Origin: Membranipora membranacea
Taxonomy: Eukaryota; Bryozoa; Gymnolaemata; Cheilostomatida; Membraniporidae
NCBI GenBank assembly: GCA_914767715.1
Contig: OU612067.1
Coordinates: 20,365,162-20,429,161 of the forward strand
Direction of reading: 5' to 3'
DNA length: 64,000 bases
A program made the translations under genes and the position numbers. Under the pieces are notes generated by a model. The model saw only the letters and a program-made list of their open reading frames with translations, did no database searches and had not been told where the DNA came from. Below are positions 34,490-45,311 of this stretch, one piece after another; within the stretch, counting starts at the first letter, position 1; every line of letters begins with the position of its first letter.

Positions 34490-37400
34490 CTGAGATAGTA
34501 AACAAAGAAGGTCAATTATTAGCAACGCATCGACTGGATGCAGTGTGTAACATTAAATTATCTTAGCGCGCATTCCTCCAAGATAAAACTTGGTACCATG
34601 ACTACCCCAATAAGGAAAAATAGGAAGTTTATCTCTATTTGAATGTTACATTTTGTGTTTAGCTATGATGGCTCAGGTCACGTCACAATGTGACATGACA
34701 GATAAAGTGCAGTTTCAATCTCAGCAAAGTACAAAGTAAGCAGGTCGACACGAAAAGCTGCCGCAAGGGCCCCTTTAGAGAAGCAAAATACTCTTAGTTT
34801 CACTGATGATGATATTGTAACATATAGTTATACACATCGTTTTGTTTTCGCAGTCCGTGACAGAGATAAAAACACAACCATCCTTCCATCATGACAGCCG
34901 CCAATCCCTTTGACGGTGATAAAGGTGATGACAAAAAGTGGAAGTTTAATTATCAGCATTTTTATCTGACCGTGGGTGTAATGTTACTGCAGAATTGACT
35001 GTTGTCCATTGATAGTAATGCGGTATCATCAGTTAAATGGGTTTAGTTTAACAAACCAGGTGATATAATTGTTAAAACTTGAATTTAGCCCTTCAAGATA
35101 AAGATCGAAGACTATCTCTTGCTGTAATGTGCTAATCCACAATGTGAATTTACAAACTTACCCGAGTAAAGTATGGGAGTTGTGATTAGCTCTGTTCCTA
35201 ACTCCACTTCTCTCTGCTGTTGATAAGCTAACTCCTTCTCTATATCTGTCCTTATAAGTAATAGCTTAAGTTTCTTCTCCAGCACACGCTCAGGTAGATA
35301 TAATCTGAGATAGTTAAAAATAGGAACCTCGACACCAAAATCAGCTAAAAAAAAACAAAGAGCGCAAAGGTTAACACATGAAAAACGACATTGGAGATGA
35401 TCAGCTATCTTACATAGTATTTTCAATCGAATGGTTTGCCACATATTGAGAGCTTTTATATAGGCTGATAACGTCATCATAGTTTTTCTAGTTTATGAGA
35501 TGAACAGCGTTACTAGATTTTCTATCGCGGTCTCTATAGGACCATTGTGTCACATACCTAGTTTGCCTATGAGAGCGTTGTGTCACATACCTAGTTTGTC
35601 TATCAGAGCGTTGTGTCACATATCTAGTTTGCCTATGAGAGCGTTGTGTCACATACCTAGTTTGTCTATAAGAGCGTTGTGTCACATACCTAGTTTGTCT
35701 ATAAGAGCGGTGTGTCACACACCTAGTTTGTCTATGAGACCGTTGTAAGATTGGAAATATCATTGTCCTTGTTTTATTACCCATCACTAGGTCCATTGTC
35801 CTTGTTTTATTACCCATCACTAGGTCATGTTTTATTTAGCCACACAAACAACCAAAATCATCTTGTTTGTTTTGATAATAATTCACTATGGCTAGAACTA
35901 AACTAAGGGATGATTATGGTTGTTTGAGTGGCTAAATAAAACATGACCTAGTGATGGGTAATAAAACAAGGACAATGGACCTAGTGATGGGTAATAAGAC
36001 AAGGACACCGATATTTCCAATCTGCACATCGGGAGATTTAGTTTGAAGTTCAACAGATGTCGATAGGTTGATTGATGGTTATTTTATTGTACTATATACC
36101 TTAGACACCATAGACACCTGTTGAACTTCAAACTAATTCTCCCGATGTGCAGTACAACCGTCGTGTCACATACCTAGTTTGTCTATGAAAGCATCATGGC
36201 ACATACCTAGTTTGTCTATAAGAGCGTTGTGCCACATACCTAGTTTGTCTATAAGAGCGTTGTGTCACATACCTAGTTTGTCTATGAGAGCTCTGTGTCA
36301 CATACCTAGTTTGTCTATAAGAGCGTTGTGTCACACACCTAGTTTGTCTATGAGAGCGTTGTGTCACATACCTAGTGTGTCTATAAGAGCGTTGTGTCAC
36401 ATACCTAGTTTGTCTATGAGAGCTCTGTGTCACATACCTAGTTTGTCTATAAGAGCGTTGTGTCACACACCTGGTTTGTCTATGAGAGCGTTGTGTCACA
36501 TAACTAGTTTGTCTATGAGAGCGTTGCTTCACATACCTAGTTTGTCTATGAGAGCGTTGTGTATCAGGTCCTGTACAGCTTCCCTATCGTTGAGATATTC
36601 ATCCTGAGACACTCTGTAAGCACAGTTTCTTATGGTGGTCTTAGACACACTCTGTATCACTGATTCATGTTTACCTGCATAGTCACGCCACAGCTGTCCA
36701 ATACTTTCATATCTGTAAGATGGATACAAAAATGAAATGATATATTAGTGCTGTGGCTTAATAGATTCGGCATTGTCTAGCTAGATTATGTGGGTGAGAT
36801 TCGCCTGCATTCTTGCTCGCTACCCCTTTGTGGAAAAGCTGCTGCTAGAGGCTTGAGAGGGAGCGACTCTAAATGGAGGCAAACTGGATTTAACTTGAGC
36901 TTAGTTCACACCAGAGCATGTCCTTCAGCAGGTACAGCTGGGAAATGATACAATCAATGCCAAACTCTACTGAGAAATACACAGTCACAGAATATATGGA
37001 CAAAGTCCCTGTCATTTGGCTTGCATCCCAAGCCTTATATGGGCAACATTTTATATCTCTAGTATAATCTCTTACTTGAGGAGGTAGTAAACTTGAGCAT
37101 CTACTGACAGATCAACGTTATCTCTAGTGAACATTCCGAGATTATTAAACTCCTCCATATGCATCGTCCTGTTCAGGTACACAAACTCTTTATCAGCTCC
37201 GAGAACGTAACATCCATGTTCATAGACACGATCAGTGGATACAAGCCCAGTAGACTTTGTTCGAACCAATGCAAACTGTAATTCAGAATTTCATAAATTC
37301 AAATTCACAACATTAAGGTGACAGACCAATATTTATCAAGATTGTATAAATAATTTTTACTCAAAATACACATCCAGTATGATGGTTATGGCACAAGAGA

Positions 37401-40400
37401 TGCAGTTTAAATTCTCAAGTGCCAACTGGTTAATGACTTGATCCATTTGATCAACATCTGACAAGTAACAAATTTGAGTGATCTTCTCAATATCTGCTTA
37501 TGTTTTGGCAAAAATAGTGTCATGATCATGACTATTCATGGAGGAGCACTGAAAACCCAATAATTTAACTTCACAAATTCTTTAGCCTAAATCATTTTTG
37601 AGAGATCTAGAATCATATAACAAATTACAATGATCATGTACATAAACCCTGCAATGACCAGCCAAAGAAGTGTCTTTATTCCTCATTGAACCTCAGTTGA
37701 CCCCTACCATTGAAGTCACATGTCACCACAAAAGTTGCAGTGTAAACATAATATTATTTCAATTGGCAATAAACCACCAAAAAATCAACTGTTGAAATAA
37801 TGTTTGGCGGCCTCTCAAGATTTTTAATTGTGGACCATAAACTTAAGACATGCAGGAGGGGCTACAAGGTGATAAAAGATGAGTAATTTGTGTTTCTGCT
37901 CCCCAGGGTTGGAGTGAATTCAATTCACGGAACTAACCGGGTCAAACCAGTCTATCAGTACATGGTGCAGGGATACCCAGCTTATATATATTTTAACAAT
38001 TACAAATAGCTAGTTCTAACATGAACACTAAAGTGAATCATAATCATGATAAGACTCAAACAATTTGAAGTTGTGTTCCTGTTGACGACTTACCTGGTAA
38101 TATTGAACATAGCTGAACTGGAAAGGGAATAATATTGCAAACAGCACAAGTAGGCTCACTATAATACAGGTTATCACAATGACATTCTTTGCCTTAGTGC
38201 TCAGTGAGAATGTTGATGCGAGTCTGGCCCTGTAAACACAGAATTGTGGTATACAGTGAGGAAACAATATAGCAAGATATGATTATTGATCATATCATAT
38301 TGGTAATACAAAAAGGCACCTTCAGATAACCGGACCGACATAATATTGTTTGTATGGGGGAAATATACTGTAGGAATCATCAGTCCAAGTTTCTCCCACT
38401 TTTCAGTACCCCTGGGAAAAACATAGGCTATGTCATTGGTTCAGTGAACTATGTGGGGATTCAAAGGCAAGTTCCTCATCACGAGCATCAGTTGAAAGGT
38501 CGGAGGTTAAAACAAAGGAGATCCGTCTTAAACTCTGAGCTTTAAACTTCATGTTAGGCAAACAATCATGATACTCTTCACCTTATCTCTCTAAAGAATA
38601 ATCGATCTCATGGTTAAGAGGTGAGGAGAGGATCAGCATCTGTCTTAACGATCCGCACAAGATAACCCTTGTAGAAATTAAGAGATAATATAGGAACTGT
38701 CAGATAAATACCAGATTCTTGCAGGAAATCCATTTGGTTCTGCTGTTTCTGCCTCAACTTCAGCCCTGCTATGTCGAGACTCGATGTCGGCATCGCTATC
38801 TGAAGATTGTGGATCAGTCTGCTCTGATGGTGGTCGTCCGTCTGAGATAAAAGATTAAAGAGCGTAAAAGGGAGTCTGTATAGGCGAGCTTCATTTGAGT
38901 CTAATGTGATCCATTTCGCTTTTCAATTGGAGTACTACTGCCTTGTGATTTCCGGTTTGAAACCGGCCCCACATGTTAATTGACATGGTAATACTTGGTA
39001 CATAGAAGGGTGACTGGATTAAATGATTCTCCATTGGATTGTGGTGGTATCATTAAGTCTAATGACATTTCATTCTCAACACTGAAGCATCTCATCTCTT
39101 TTGTAAATGGAGGTGCCGTATTCATTTGACTCATTTGACTATGAAAACTTAGATATTTGATCATCATAGAAGGGGCTCAAAGTCCAACCTATAACTCATG
39201 CAAAAAGGGTGCAGTCTCACTTCCAATCGCATTATTTTTATATTGGATCGTGTGAGTGTGATTCAGTTGTCTCCTCAGGTTTAATTTTCATTTTTATAGA
39301 CTGTGATCACTAGTCTAGCCTTCTATTCTATCTAGGCTCTTTTGATTATCCTCTCCTTCCTAAAATGTCAGCCTCAATGAAGTCTCTTTCTCTTTAGTGT
39401 TAGCAGTAATGTTGTCATGTGCCTACACGAAACGCATTGGCTAAGGATTAATATAATATATTAAATCTTTATGTTTGTGTGACTTGAATGGCAAATAAAA
39501 TTGATGAATTAAATAAATTTTATTCGCTAGTCAAGTCACAAGACAACTCATAATGTAATTAAACAGCTCACCGATGTCCGTGTAATTGGGTGGAGGTTCG
39601 TCTCTTACAAGACCTGTGATAACTTCAGGGCCAAATGTAGTTTCCACCTGTCTAGAGATTCCAGCATCTAATCGCGACATGGCTTCATTATAAGGCGGGG
39701 GCTCAGGTTGATTTTCCGTCACCTCAGCGTTCATAGCCTCAAGTTCCATGGCGGCATCGGCTGGGAACAAAAAATAAAAACACGAAAAATCACTAAAAGA
39801 TTTTGTACCCAATATCAACGCAAGACCTGTGTTAGAAATAAAATGCTAGAAACAAACAATAACCAAACAAAACAACGCACTATAACTAAAGTTGGTGAGG
39901 AGTGATTAATAGGTTGAAAATGATCCTTATTCAGACTGGCTTGATTGGTCAGGTGTATATTAGTAGGAAGATATTGGAGTTGCAGTCACACTTGAATGAT
40001 GGAAATCAATTTTCCGAAATAAATTTCCACAAGCAAGTACCCAGCACCAAGAAAAGGCCATGTCGCTGAGCTCAATGGGAAGACATCAGCAGCAGAACTA
40101 ACTGTTTTCACCAGGTGTTTGCTGCGCTAAATTAGCAGTATTGGTCGGATTTAAAAGGTCACTGGATTCATCAGCTGATTGGTCAGAATTAGCAGCGCCA
40201 TCCACCTCAAACCTAAATGTTCCTAGATGGTAAATTATAAAAGAGGCAAAAGTGTGAGTTTTGTGGTAACAGAGGAAGCACACACTGTGTTGGTGTGTGA
40301 TTAGTTTGGGAAGTCGTGAAGTAGAAACAGCAATCTGGGCACCGTCACAGCTTCTTCCGCATTCAAACTTGCACAATGCTGATCGCAATCTTAATAACTA

Positions 40401-43400
40401 GGGCCAAACTCTTTATTTAGAAATATTCTGGCTATAATGATCACTTAAAATGTTTAGGGTTCCTTTCGCTTGCTATCAGGAGTGAGTTATATTGATGAAC
40501 TATGCATTGTCTTTTCTTCTTGTGGGCCTCAAGATACATTTACAATGCAGATTTTGCGGTCAGATTTTCGCTTTTATAAAACATTGTCACGATAGGCAGA
40601 TTTTTGATTGCTCTTGATGATAGCTATATAAAAGCAAAACACTGATCAAGTAATGTGACCGAAAGTCTGACTTGAAATCTACCATGTCAATGTAGTGTTA
40701 GTGAAAGACTCAGGAATAAACAAGAGAACACACACTATAAATCAGGATAACACAAGTGTTAATTCACTTCTGCGCTGGGAAATAAGGCAATGTGAATTAC
40801 ATTAGAAAATCAATACAAGAATGTTAGCATAAATATAACAAGTAACTAAGGAAGAGATCATTCCTCACTAAATTTATCAGTGGGCATCATCGGATAACTG
40901 AAAAGCTTTGTTTTGGCTGCATTTTATTCCTTGAATTAGCTCTGTACAGATTGCTGGTTAGGGGTCGGGCTTTTCCTCCCCTAAGAAGTATATACATGAC
41001 AGGATACTATCTAGTTTCCCTGATGTAGTGATGGCCTTATCACCCAGCCTTCATCTGTTAAATGCAGTAAGTTACATGTTCTCAGGCTGTGATCCCCAAG
41101 ATGACCCTGGCCTCATTGCAACAGCAGTCGAAATTTACATTTATAGAGAATAACCTAAACCAAATTTGATCCAATTTGGAATTGCTTCCCTTTGAACTGC
41201 CACTCTTGTTGCAACGGCTTTACACTATGATAAAAGAACGGAGTAATACATGCAAATTTGATCAAACTTGATATAGGGTTAGTCAGAGTATTTGTATGTC
41301 TTACTTGGCTTGATAGATCCTCGTAAAGGTGGCAGTTGTCCATACGCTGGTGGGTGTGGCCCATTCCCAGCAGAAGCCTGTGCTCAGGGTAGGCCGGAGG
41401 TGGAGAACGAGTGGAGCGAACTGCCCCAGTAGTTGCGTCTTGTGGGATCTCAGTATATGTTGTTGTGGGCGTGCCTGCCTCTAAAGCATTATCGGGTACA
41501 TAAGGGAGTGGCTACGATCAATATCCTGTTCGCCGACAGCTGAGCCCTGCGATCGTACATTATCTAATCCCAGAGGTGAGTTTTCCACTAAAGAAGAAAA
41601 AGACTTACTATAATGTATTAAACAAGTTTCAAAACCAGAATAGACTTCTGTCCAGTGAAAAGGGTTCGTCTATTCAAAGTCTTATGAAAACTTTAAATTA
41701 TGTAAAAAAATCATACTATTGCTACTGATCATCTTCCTTATTATTTACAACAGAACACTCGAGTTTAGGTGCTTGAACTGTTGCGATCCAATTTAACCAA
41801 TTTGTAGCCATTTCACTAGTAAAGCACCTATATCACAGAGTAAGGATATACAGAAGGGAAAGTTCAATGATAGTTATAGTGCCTGCGGTTTTTGATTCAC
41901 TGGGGGAAAATTGTGCACAGCTGGATGCCAAAAACTCATCATCTCTATATGTTATAATGACATTTTTCTTGCAGACATCCCTACCTTTGATGGGCCATAA
42001 TTCATTCTGTATTTATTCTTAAGACTGATTTCCAACTTTGTTGAAATGTCCAACCTTCAAGCTATACACCATATTATTGTCATTTTGTGCTAGGATTCAT
42101 AGGCTAAGAGTAATCCAGGTTTTTAAAATGAGTCTTTTCATATAGATTTACATGTGACAATTGATAGACGGCTGGTCATCAAAATTAGGAAATGGCCGTG
42201 CATTGACCTAAGCCCCATGTAAATCTATATGATAAAACTCATTTTAAAAACCTGGATTACTCATAGCCTATGTATCCTAGCAAAAAATGACAATAATATG
42301 GTGTATAGCTTGAAGATTGGACATTTCAGAAAAGTTGGAAATCAGTCTTTAGGATAAATACATAATGAATTATGACCTATCAAAGGTGGCTATGTCTGCA
42401 TGACAAAACTCCACCGTAACTTATATATATTCTGAAATTGGCAGGTGGCCAGATTGATGAATTTCCCCCAGTGGATAAAAACCGCAGGCACTATAACGAT
42501 CATTGAAGTGTCCCCTCTGCATATCCTTACTCTGTGATCTATATCTATAAAAGTTAGAGATATAATGCATCATTTTTTTTCAGTTTATTGGCACAGTCTT
42601 ATTATTTTTGTTGAATCTTTGTTAGTATTATTCATTGCTCTCATACACCATAGCTTATGCAGCCTAACTATCTACCAGCAGGAATTTAGTATAACTCCCC
42701 CCCACCCTGAGGTTGAGTTCTATAACTAGAGACTGAAAACACGATGGGAAGATAAGAAACTTCTAACACATAGTAACAGACATAAGTCAGCATTTAATTG
42801 AATTGCGGTCGGAGGCAAAACGGCAAATTCTATAAGAAGCTAACAAATAGAAACAGGAACATATAAACATAAACATATAAATACTAAGTTAATGATTTGG
42901 ACACCCCTTGATAAACTGTAGACTACACAACAATAAATTTGAAAGATTGATGTGCATACAATCATTATTCAAGCATCTAGACGATATATTACAAATCAGC
43001 CAGGATGTATGTCATTGCACCAGCGGGCTCTTGATATAACTATGGAAGCTGATCTTGCTCAACTTGTTAATGGGCCAACACACATGTTAGGAAATACACT
43101 GGATCTAGTTTTGATAAATAGATCACTCCTTGATGATTTAAATGTAATTTGTAACATACTAAATCGTATATCCGATCACAATATGATTTTGGTTGATGTA
43201 TATGTTCAGGTTTTCAGTTCACACATAGCACCCGCACAAGCAACCGTTAAGAATAAATACAACTTTAGAAAAGCTAATTTTACGGAAATAGAAAATGACT
43301 ACAAGGATTTTAAAGAAAGAATAGGCCACTACGACAACGTTTCACAGATATGGACAGACTTGGACCAGACTATAAAGCAGGTGTTAGATAGAATCCCCTC

Positions 43401-45311
43401 CGTTCTCCCCCGTCCAAATGGCCGACCATGGATTACTCGAAATGTCGTTAGGAAACTACGACGGCTGAAACGTCTTTACGATAAATTAAATAGGTTTCCA
43501 AGCGTCAAACACCAAAAGCAGAGTATATGAAGAACCACCTTACCAAGACAATGGAAGAAGGTAACTCGAAGCCACTATATAACTATCTTAAAAAACATAC
43601 CGGGCGTTCTAATAGTATTGCCAGACTGGAAAACACTGTCTCTCAAAATATCCCTAATGCCTTAGCTCACCACTTTGCCAAAATCTACGAACACAGAGAC
43701 TTGCCAAAACCTACTTTGGATCATTCATCATTCCCCACTATGGAACCGCTTTAACTGACTAAAGCAGGTATCGAGAGCTATATTTCAAATCAGCCAGGAT
43801 GATTTGCCCACATTAATTTCAAACCCCAACCAAAACTCCAAACTCACAGAAAAACCTGAAAGTCCTAAGGAAGACAGGTATACTACACTCCCGTGCAAAA
43901 TCAGAAGCACACAAACATGAAAAGGTGAATAATTATTAAAAACCATAAGACTCGAGCAAATTTGTTGGCTCTGATTTGTTGGTGGGGAGTAGAAGCCGAC
44001 CAATCAGAGCCAACACACTGGCTACATGGACACATTAATAAATTAATATCATGATTGAGTCAATAGCTACCACACACATTACCGTACCTGGGCCAGATTC
44101 TGGATCCATCCCTTCAGCAGGGGTGGGACTACCAGGCAGCAACACTACAGATTCAGTATCAATCAGGTATAAAGTATTAAGTGTTAAGTTTAGTTTAAGG
44201 TCTCCCTGAATGTACCAGTTTGACTAGTACTGCAACCTATTTTTCGCAACACCGTATAGTGTTAGTGATAGAATAAAATCAATCAATCAAACAAACCACT
44301 TATTCTGTAGGTTTTAATTAGGTCTAAATTTAAATGATAGTCCAGTTTATTATCAAAACTAGTTAAAAGTTGCTTCACAGTGATTAGAGTATAGAGTACT
44401 TAATGGAGAGAAAATTAAATTAGCTTATAAATGAGTTTCAAAGCTCTTGTAAGTCTTATGATCTACGTTGATTATTGATAATCCTCTTGTATTTAATAAA
44501 TAAGTTCCATGCACAGCAGGAAATAAGTTTATTGTAGCTCTGTTTATGAGCCTAGTATATAAGTTCAGTTCCGGACATATATTCATCCTAAAATGTAGGC
44601 CCCAAAGTAGTCAATGCAAGTAGTTATGGCATGCTGTGCTCATTGTATCGAAGAGAAGCAAAATGTTGTGTTAGAGGAGGAATCAGACAGCTATTACTGC
44701 AAGTGGCAAAGAATTGAAAGTTAGAATTATTGAATTTCCTTTTTTAGTTTTGTTTTGCCATAAAATCAGAAAAAAATTTGCTTGTTGGTATTTGTAGTGC
44801 TTATTATGGCTAGATCAGGTTAAAAGTATCCACAAATTTTGGCCATTTTGAGCAGCTCCATGTATTACGCTTTTAATATTTTCATTTATGTCTTGACATC
44901 ATCATAAAGCCTGTCCAGCATTTGCCCTACTAGAACAAGATTGATTCAATTTTCCAGCAGTCCAGTCATTCCCATTCTCCTGGTGAGCCTGCAGCCGCTA
45001 AAACCCCAAATGCAGGCAAATTGGATCATGCTTGATCTAAAAAAGCCCTACTAAATATTTTTGAGCTTGGTCCCTTGTGTAAACCTTGGTATACTGCTGT
45101 GATATAACATAACATCACAGATATCTTCATCCTCTCATCCGCTGAACCAATAAATGAATCAATGGGCCAACCATCCACTCATTCAGCCAATCGCTCAGTC
45201 AGTCAATCACTACCGGGTACAAAAGTTAAGTATACTGACCATCACCCTCCTGTTCCTCACTACTATCACTGACTACTCCGTCAGCGTCCATATCTCGCAT
45301 CTCATGTTGCT
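34242..45311 (-). CDS. SPFH/band-7 membrane protein with PY motifs (about 11 exons)
   Basis: Exons on the minus strand in order: 45,240-45,311; 44,088-44,144; 41,305-41,587; 40,112-40,222; 39,572-39,760; 38,712-38,841; 38,094-38,229; 37,076-37,275; 36,537-36,712; 35,162-35,344; 34,242-34,489 (stop TGA). All junction phases agree. The product is about 590 residues: an acidic, Pro-rich N-terminal region with PY-type motifs (PPAY twice, PPPY, PPNY), one membrane span (VIVITCIIVSLLVLFAILF), then an SPFH domain (HGCYVLGADKEFVYLN, MFTRDNVDLSVDAQVYYLL, LPERVLEKKLKLLL). SPFH proteins organise membranes; PY motifs usually recruit NEDD4-family ubiquitin ligases. The first exon and start codon are uncertain. 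Exon 41,305-41,587 carries two frameshifts. Not assigned to flotillin, stomatin or prohibitin. Confidence 0.8.
34893..34997 (+). CDS. Possible small first exon (34 codons)
   Basis: ATG after a CGCAG acceptor-like site opens MTAANPFDGDKGDDKKWKF and runs to a stop after 34 codons. It lies inside an intron of the SPFH gene on the other strand. No family recognised; may be chance. Confidence 0.2.
35162..35344 (-). CDS. SPFH domain exon 3
   Basis: 183 bp, TTTTTAG to GTAAGT. DFGVEVPIFNYLRLYLPERV, then a charged helix typical of the end of SPFH domains (IEKELAYQQQREVELGTE). Confidence 0.85.
35545..35745. repeat. 33-bp splice-donor minisatellite, distal block (6 units)
   Basis: Six units of the same 33-bp repeat as 36,163-36,560, separated from that block by two foldback elements. 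On the minus strand each unit holds GACAAACTAG followed by GTATGT or GTGTGT (one unit has GATATG). Confidence 0.92.
35751..36021. mobile_element. 271-bp foldback inside the minisatellite
   Basis: Arms of about 115 bp mirror each other from TTGGAAATATC inward. Each arm has a 33-bp block (starting CATTGTCCTTG) twice in tandem. The centre is about 50 bp. Non-coding; splits the donor array into 6 and 12 units. Confidence 0.85.
36022..36152. mobile_element. 131-bp foldback next to the first
   Basis: Ends are 35-bp near-perfect inverted repeats (CTGCACATCGGGAGA outward, GAAGTTCAACAG inward) around a ~60-bp AT-rich centre. It directly abuts the 271-bp foldback. Confidence 0.85.
36163..36560. repeat. 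33-bp splice-donor minisatellite, proximal block (12 units)
   Basis: Twelve 33-bp units counted on the plus strand; the last overlaps the 3' end of exon 36,537-36,712. On the minus strand each unit carries the exon end (reading HNALIDKL) and then the donor AG-GTATGTG. Most units keep GTATGT; two read GTGTGT, and the unit next to the exon has lost its GT (reads CTAGTTATG). Read past the first donor, the coding frame gives Gly-Met-stop at once. Confidence 0.95.
36537..36712 (-). CDS. SPFH domain exon 2, whose donor is tandemly repeated
   Basis: 176 bp, CTTACAG to GTATGT. Reads YESIGQLWRDYAGKHESVIQ, then TTIRNCAYRVSQDEYLNDRE, then HNALIDKL. Its last 24 bases plus the donor form the first unit of the 33-bp minisatellite that fills the next intron. 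Confidence 0.85.
37076..37275 (-). CDS. SPFH domain exon 1
   Basis: 200 bp, ATTACAG to GTAAGA. It holds the signature start of an SPFH/band-7 fold: a variant of G-x-x-L-G, then TRDNVDLSVDAQVYYLL, as in stomatin and prohibitin families. Confidence 0.88.
38094..38229 (-). CDS. SPFH gene transmembrane exon
   Basis: 136 bp, TTTACAG to GTAAGT. One hydrophobic span of about 22 residues after a basic stretch (STKAKN), then QFSYVQYYQ. Confidence 0.85.
38712..38841 (-). CDS. SPFH gene exon (juxtamembrane)
   Basis: 130 bp, TCTCAG to GTATTT: DGRPPSEQTDPQSSDSDAD, then SRHSRAEVEAETAEPNGFPA; acidic and probably disordered. Confidence 0.75.
39572..39760 (-). CDS. SPFH gene exon with PPPY and PPNY
   Basis: 189 bp, TTCCCAG to GTGAGC. 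It carries QPEPPPYNEAMSRL and RDEPPPNYTDIG, the strongest PY-type motifs in the protein. Confidence 0.8.
40112..40222 (-). CDS. SPFH gene exon (acidic linker)
   Basis: 111 bp: TFRFEVDGAANSDQSADESS followed by DLLNPTNTANLAQQTP; GTGAAA donor. Confidence 0.7.
41305..41587 (-). CDS. SPFH gene, PY-motif exon with two frameshifts
   Basis: 283 bp from TTTAG to GTAAGA. The first part is in frame with the upstream exon (ENSPLGLDNVRSQGSAVGEQ), the middle is open in a second frame (YVPDNALEAGTPTTTYTEIP and SPPPAYPEH), and the last part is open in a third frame that joins the next exon (GPHPPAYGQLPPLRGSIKP). Each shift equals a lost base modulo three. The protein character is kept across both shifts, which suggests recent indels or sequencing errors rather than random sequence. 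Confidence 0.6.
41832..42538. mobile_element. 707-bp foldback element
   Basis: Arms of over 300 bp are imperfect reverse complements: the left end reads ATCACAGAGTAAGGATAT, and landmarks such as GTGCCTGCGG, CAAGCTATACACCATATTAT and CCTGGATTAC (or its partner) are mirrored. The centre is about 70 bp near 42,180. Non-coding. It lies in the intron between exons 41,305-41,587 and 44,088-44,144 of the SPFH gene. The same end is found at 53,394-53,428. Confidence 0.85.
42952..43754 (+). mobile_element. LINE fragment (endonuclease end and linker)
   Basis: Plus-strand open frame 42,952-43,530 gives the last part of an APE endonuclease and its follow-on: LVNGPTHMLGNTLDLVLINR, SDHNMILVDV and NGRPWITRNVVRKLRRLKRL. 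A second frame (43,527-43,754) continues the linker with LYNYLKKHTGRSNSIARLE. Neither a 5' start nor a reverse transcriptase follows, so it is an internal fragment, opposite in strand to the host gene and inside its intron. Confidence 0.82.
43963..44020. mobile_element. Short foldback (GCCAACACA family)
   Basis: TTGGCTCTGATTTGTTGG is mirrored by CCGACCAATCAGAGCCAA around a short centre. A related copy lies at 62,185-62,262 and a piece at 25,704. Confidence 0.55.
44088..44144 (-). CDS. SPFH gene, Pro-rich exon
   Basis: 57 bp, CTGTAG to GTACGG: LLPGSPTPAEGMDPESGP. Phase joins correctly on both sides (ends with one base that forms GTG in the next exon). Confidence 0.65.
45240..45311 (-). CDS. 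SPFH gene, acidic N-terminal exon
   Basis: 72 bp from TTCACAG to GTCAGT: HEMRDMDADGVVSDSSEEQE. It holds the first possible start Met residues. A 20-bp look-alike (GATAGTGAAGAACACGAGG then GTGAGG) at 46,077-46,096 may be a duplicated micro-exon. Confidence 0.6.

Noticed and set aside
35545-36560. CRISPR-like array
   Set aside because: Units are head-to-tail without unique spacers and lie in an animal intron.
35488-36607. Long open frames of HRQTRYVTQRS or SLSIRALCHIP repeats, possibly repeat proteins
   Set aside because: They are other-frame readings of the 33-bp splice-donor minisatellite; any repeat whose length is a multiple of three gives such frames. The true coding use is only the exon end.
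42952-43754. Host gene on the plus strand
   Set aside because: The content is LINE endonuclease and linker, so it is a retrotransposon fragment.
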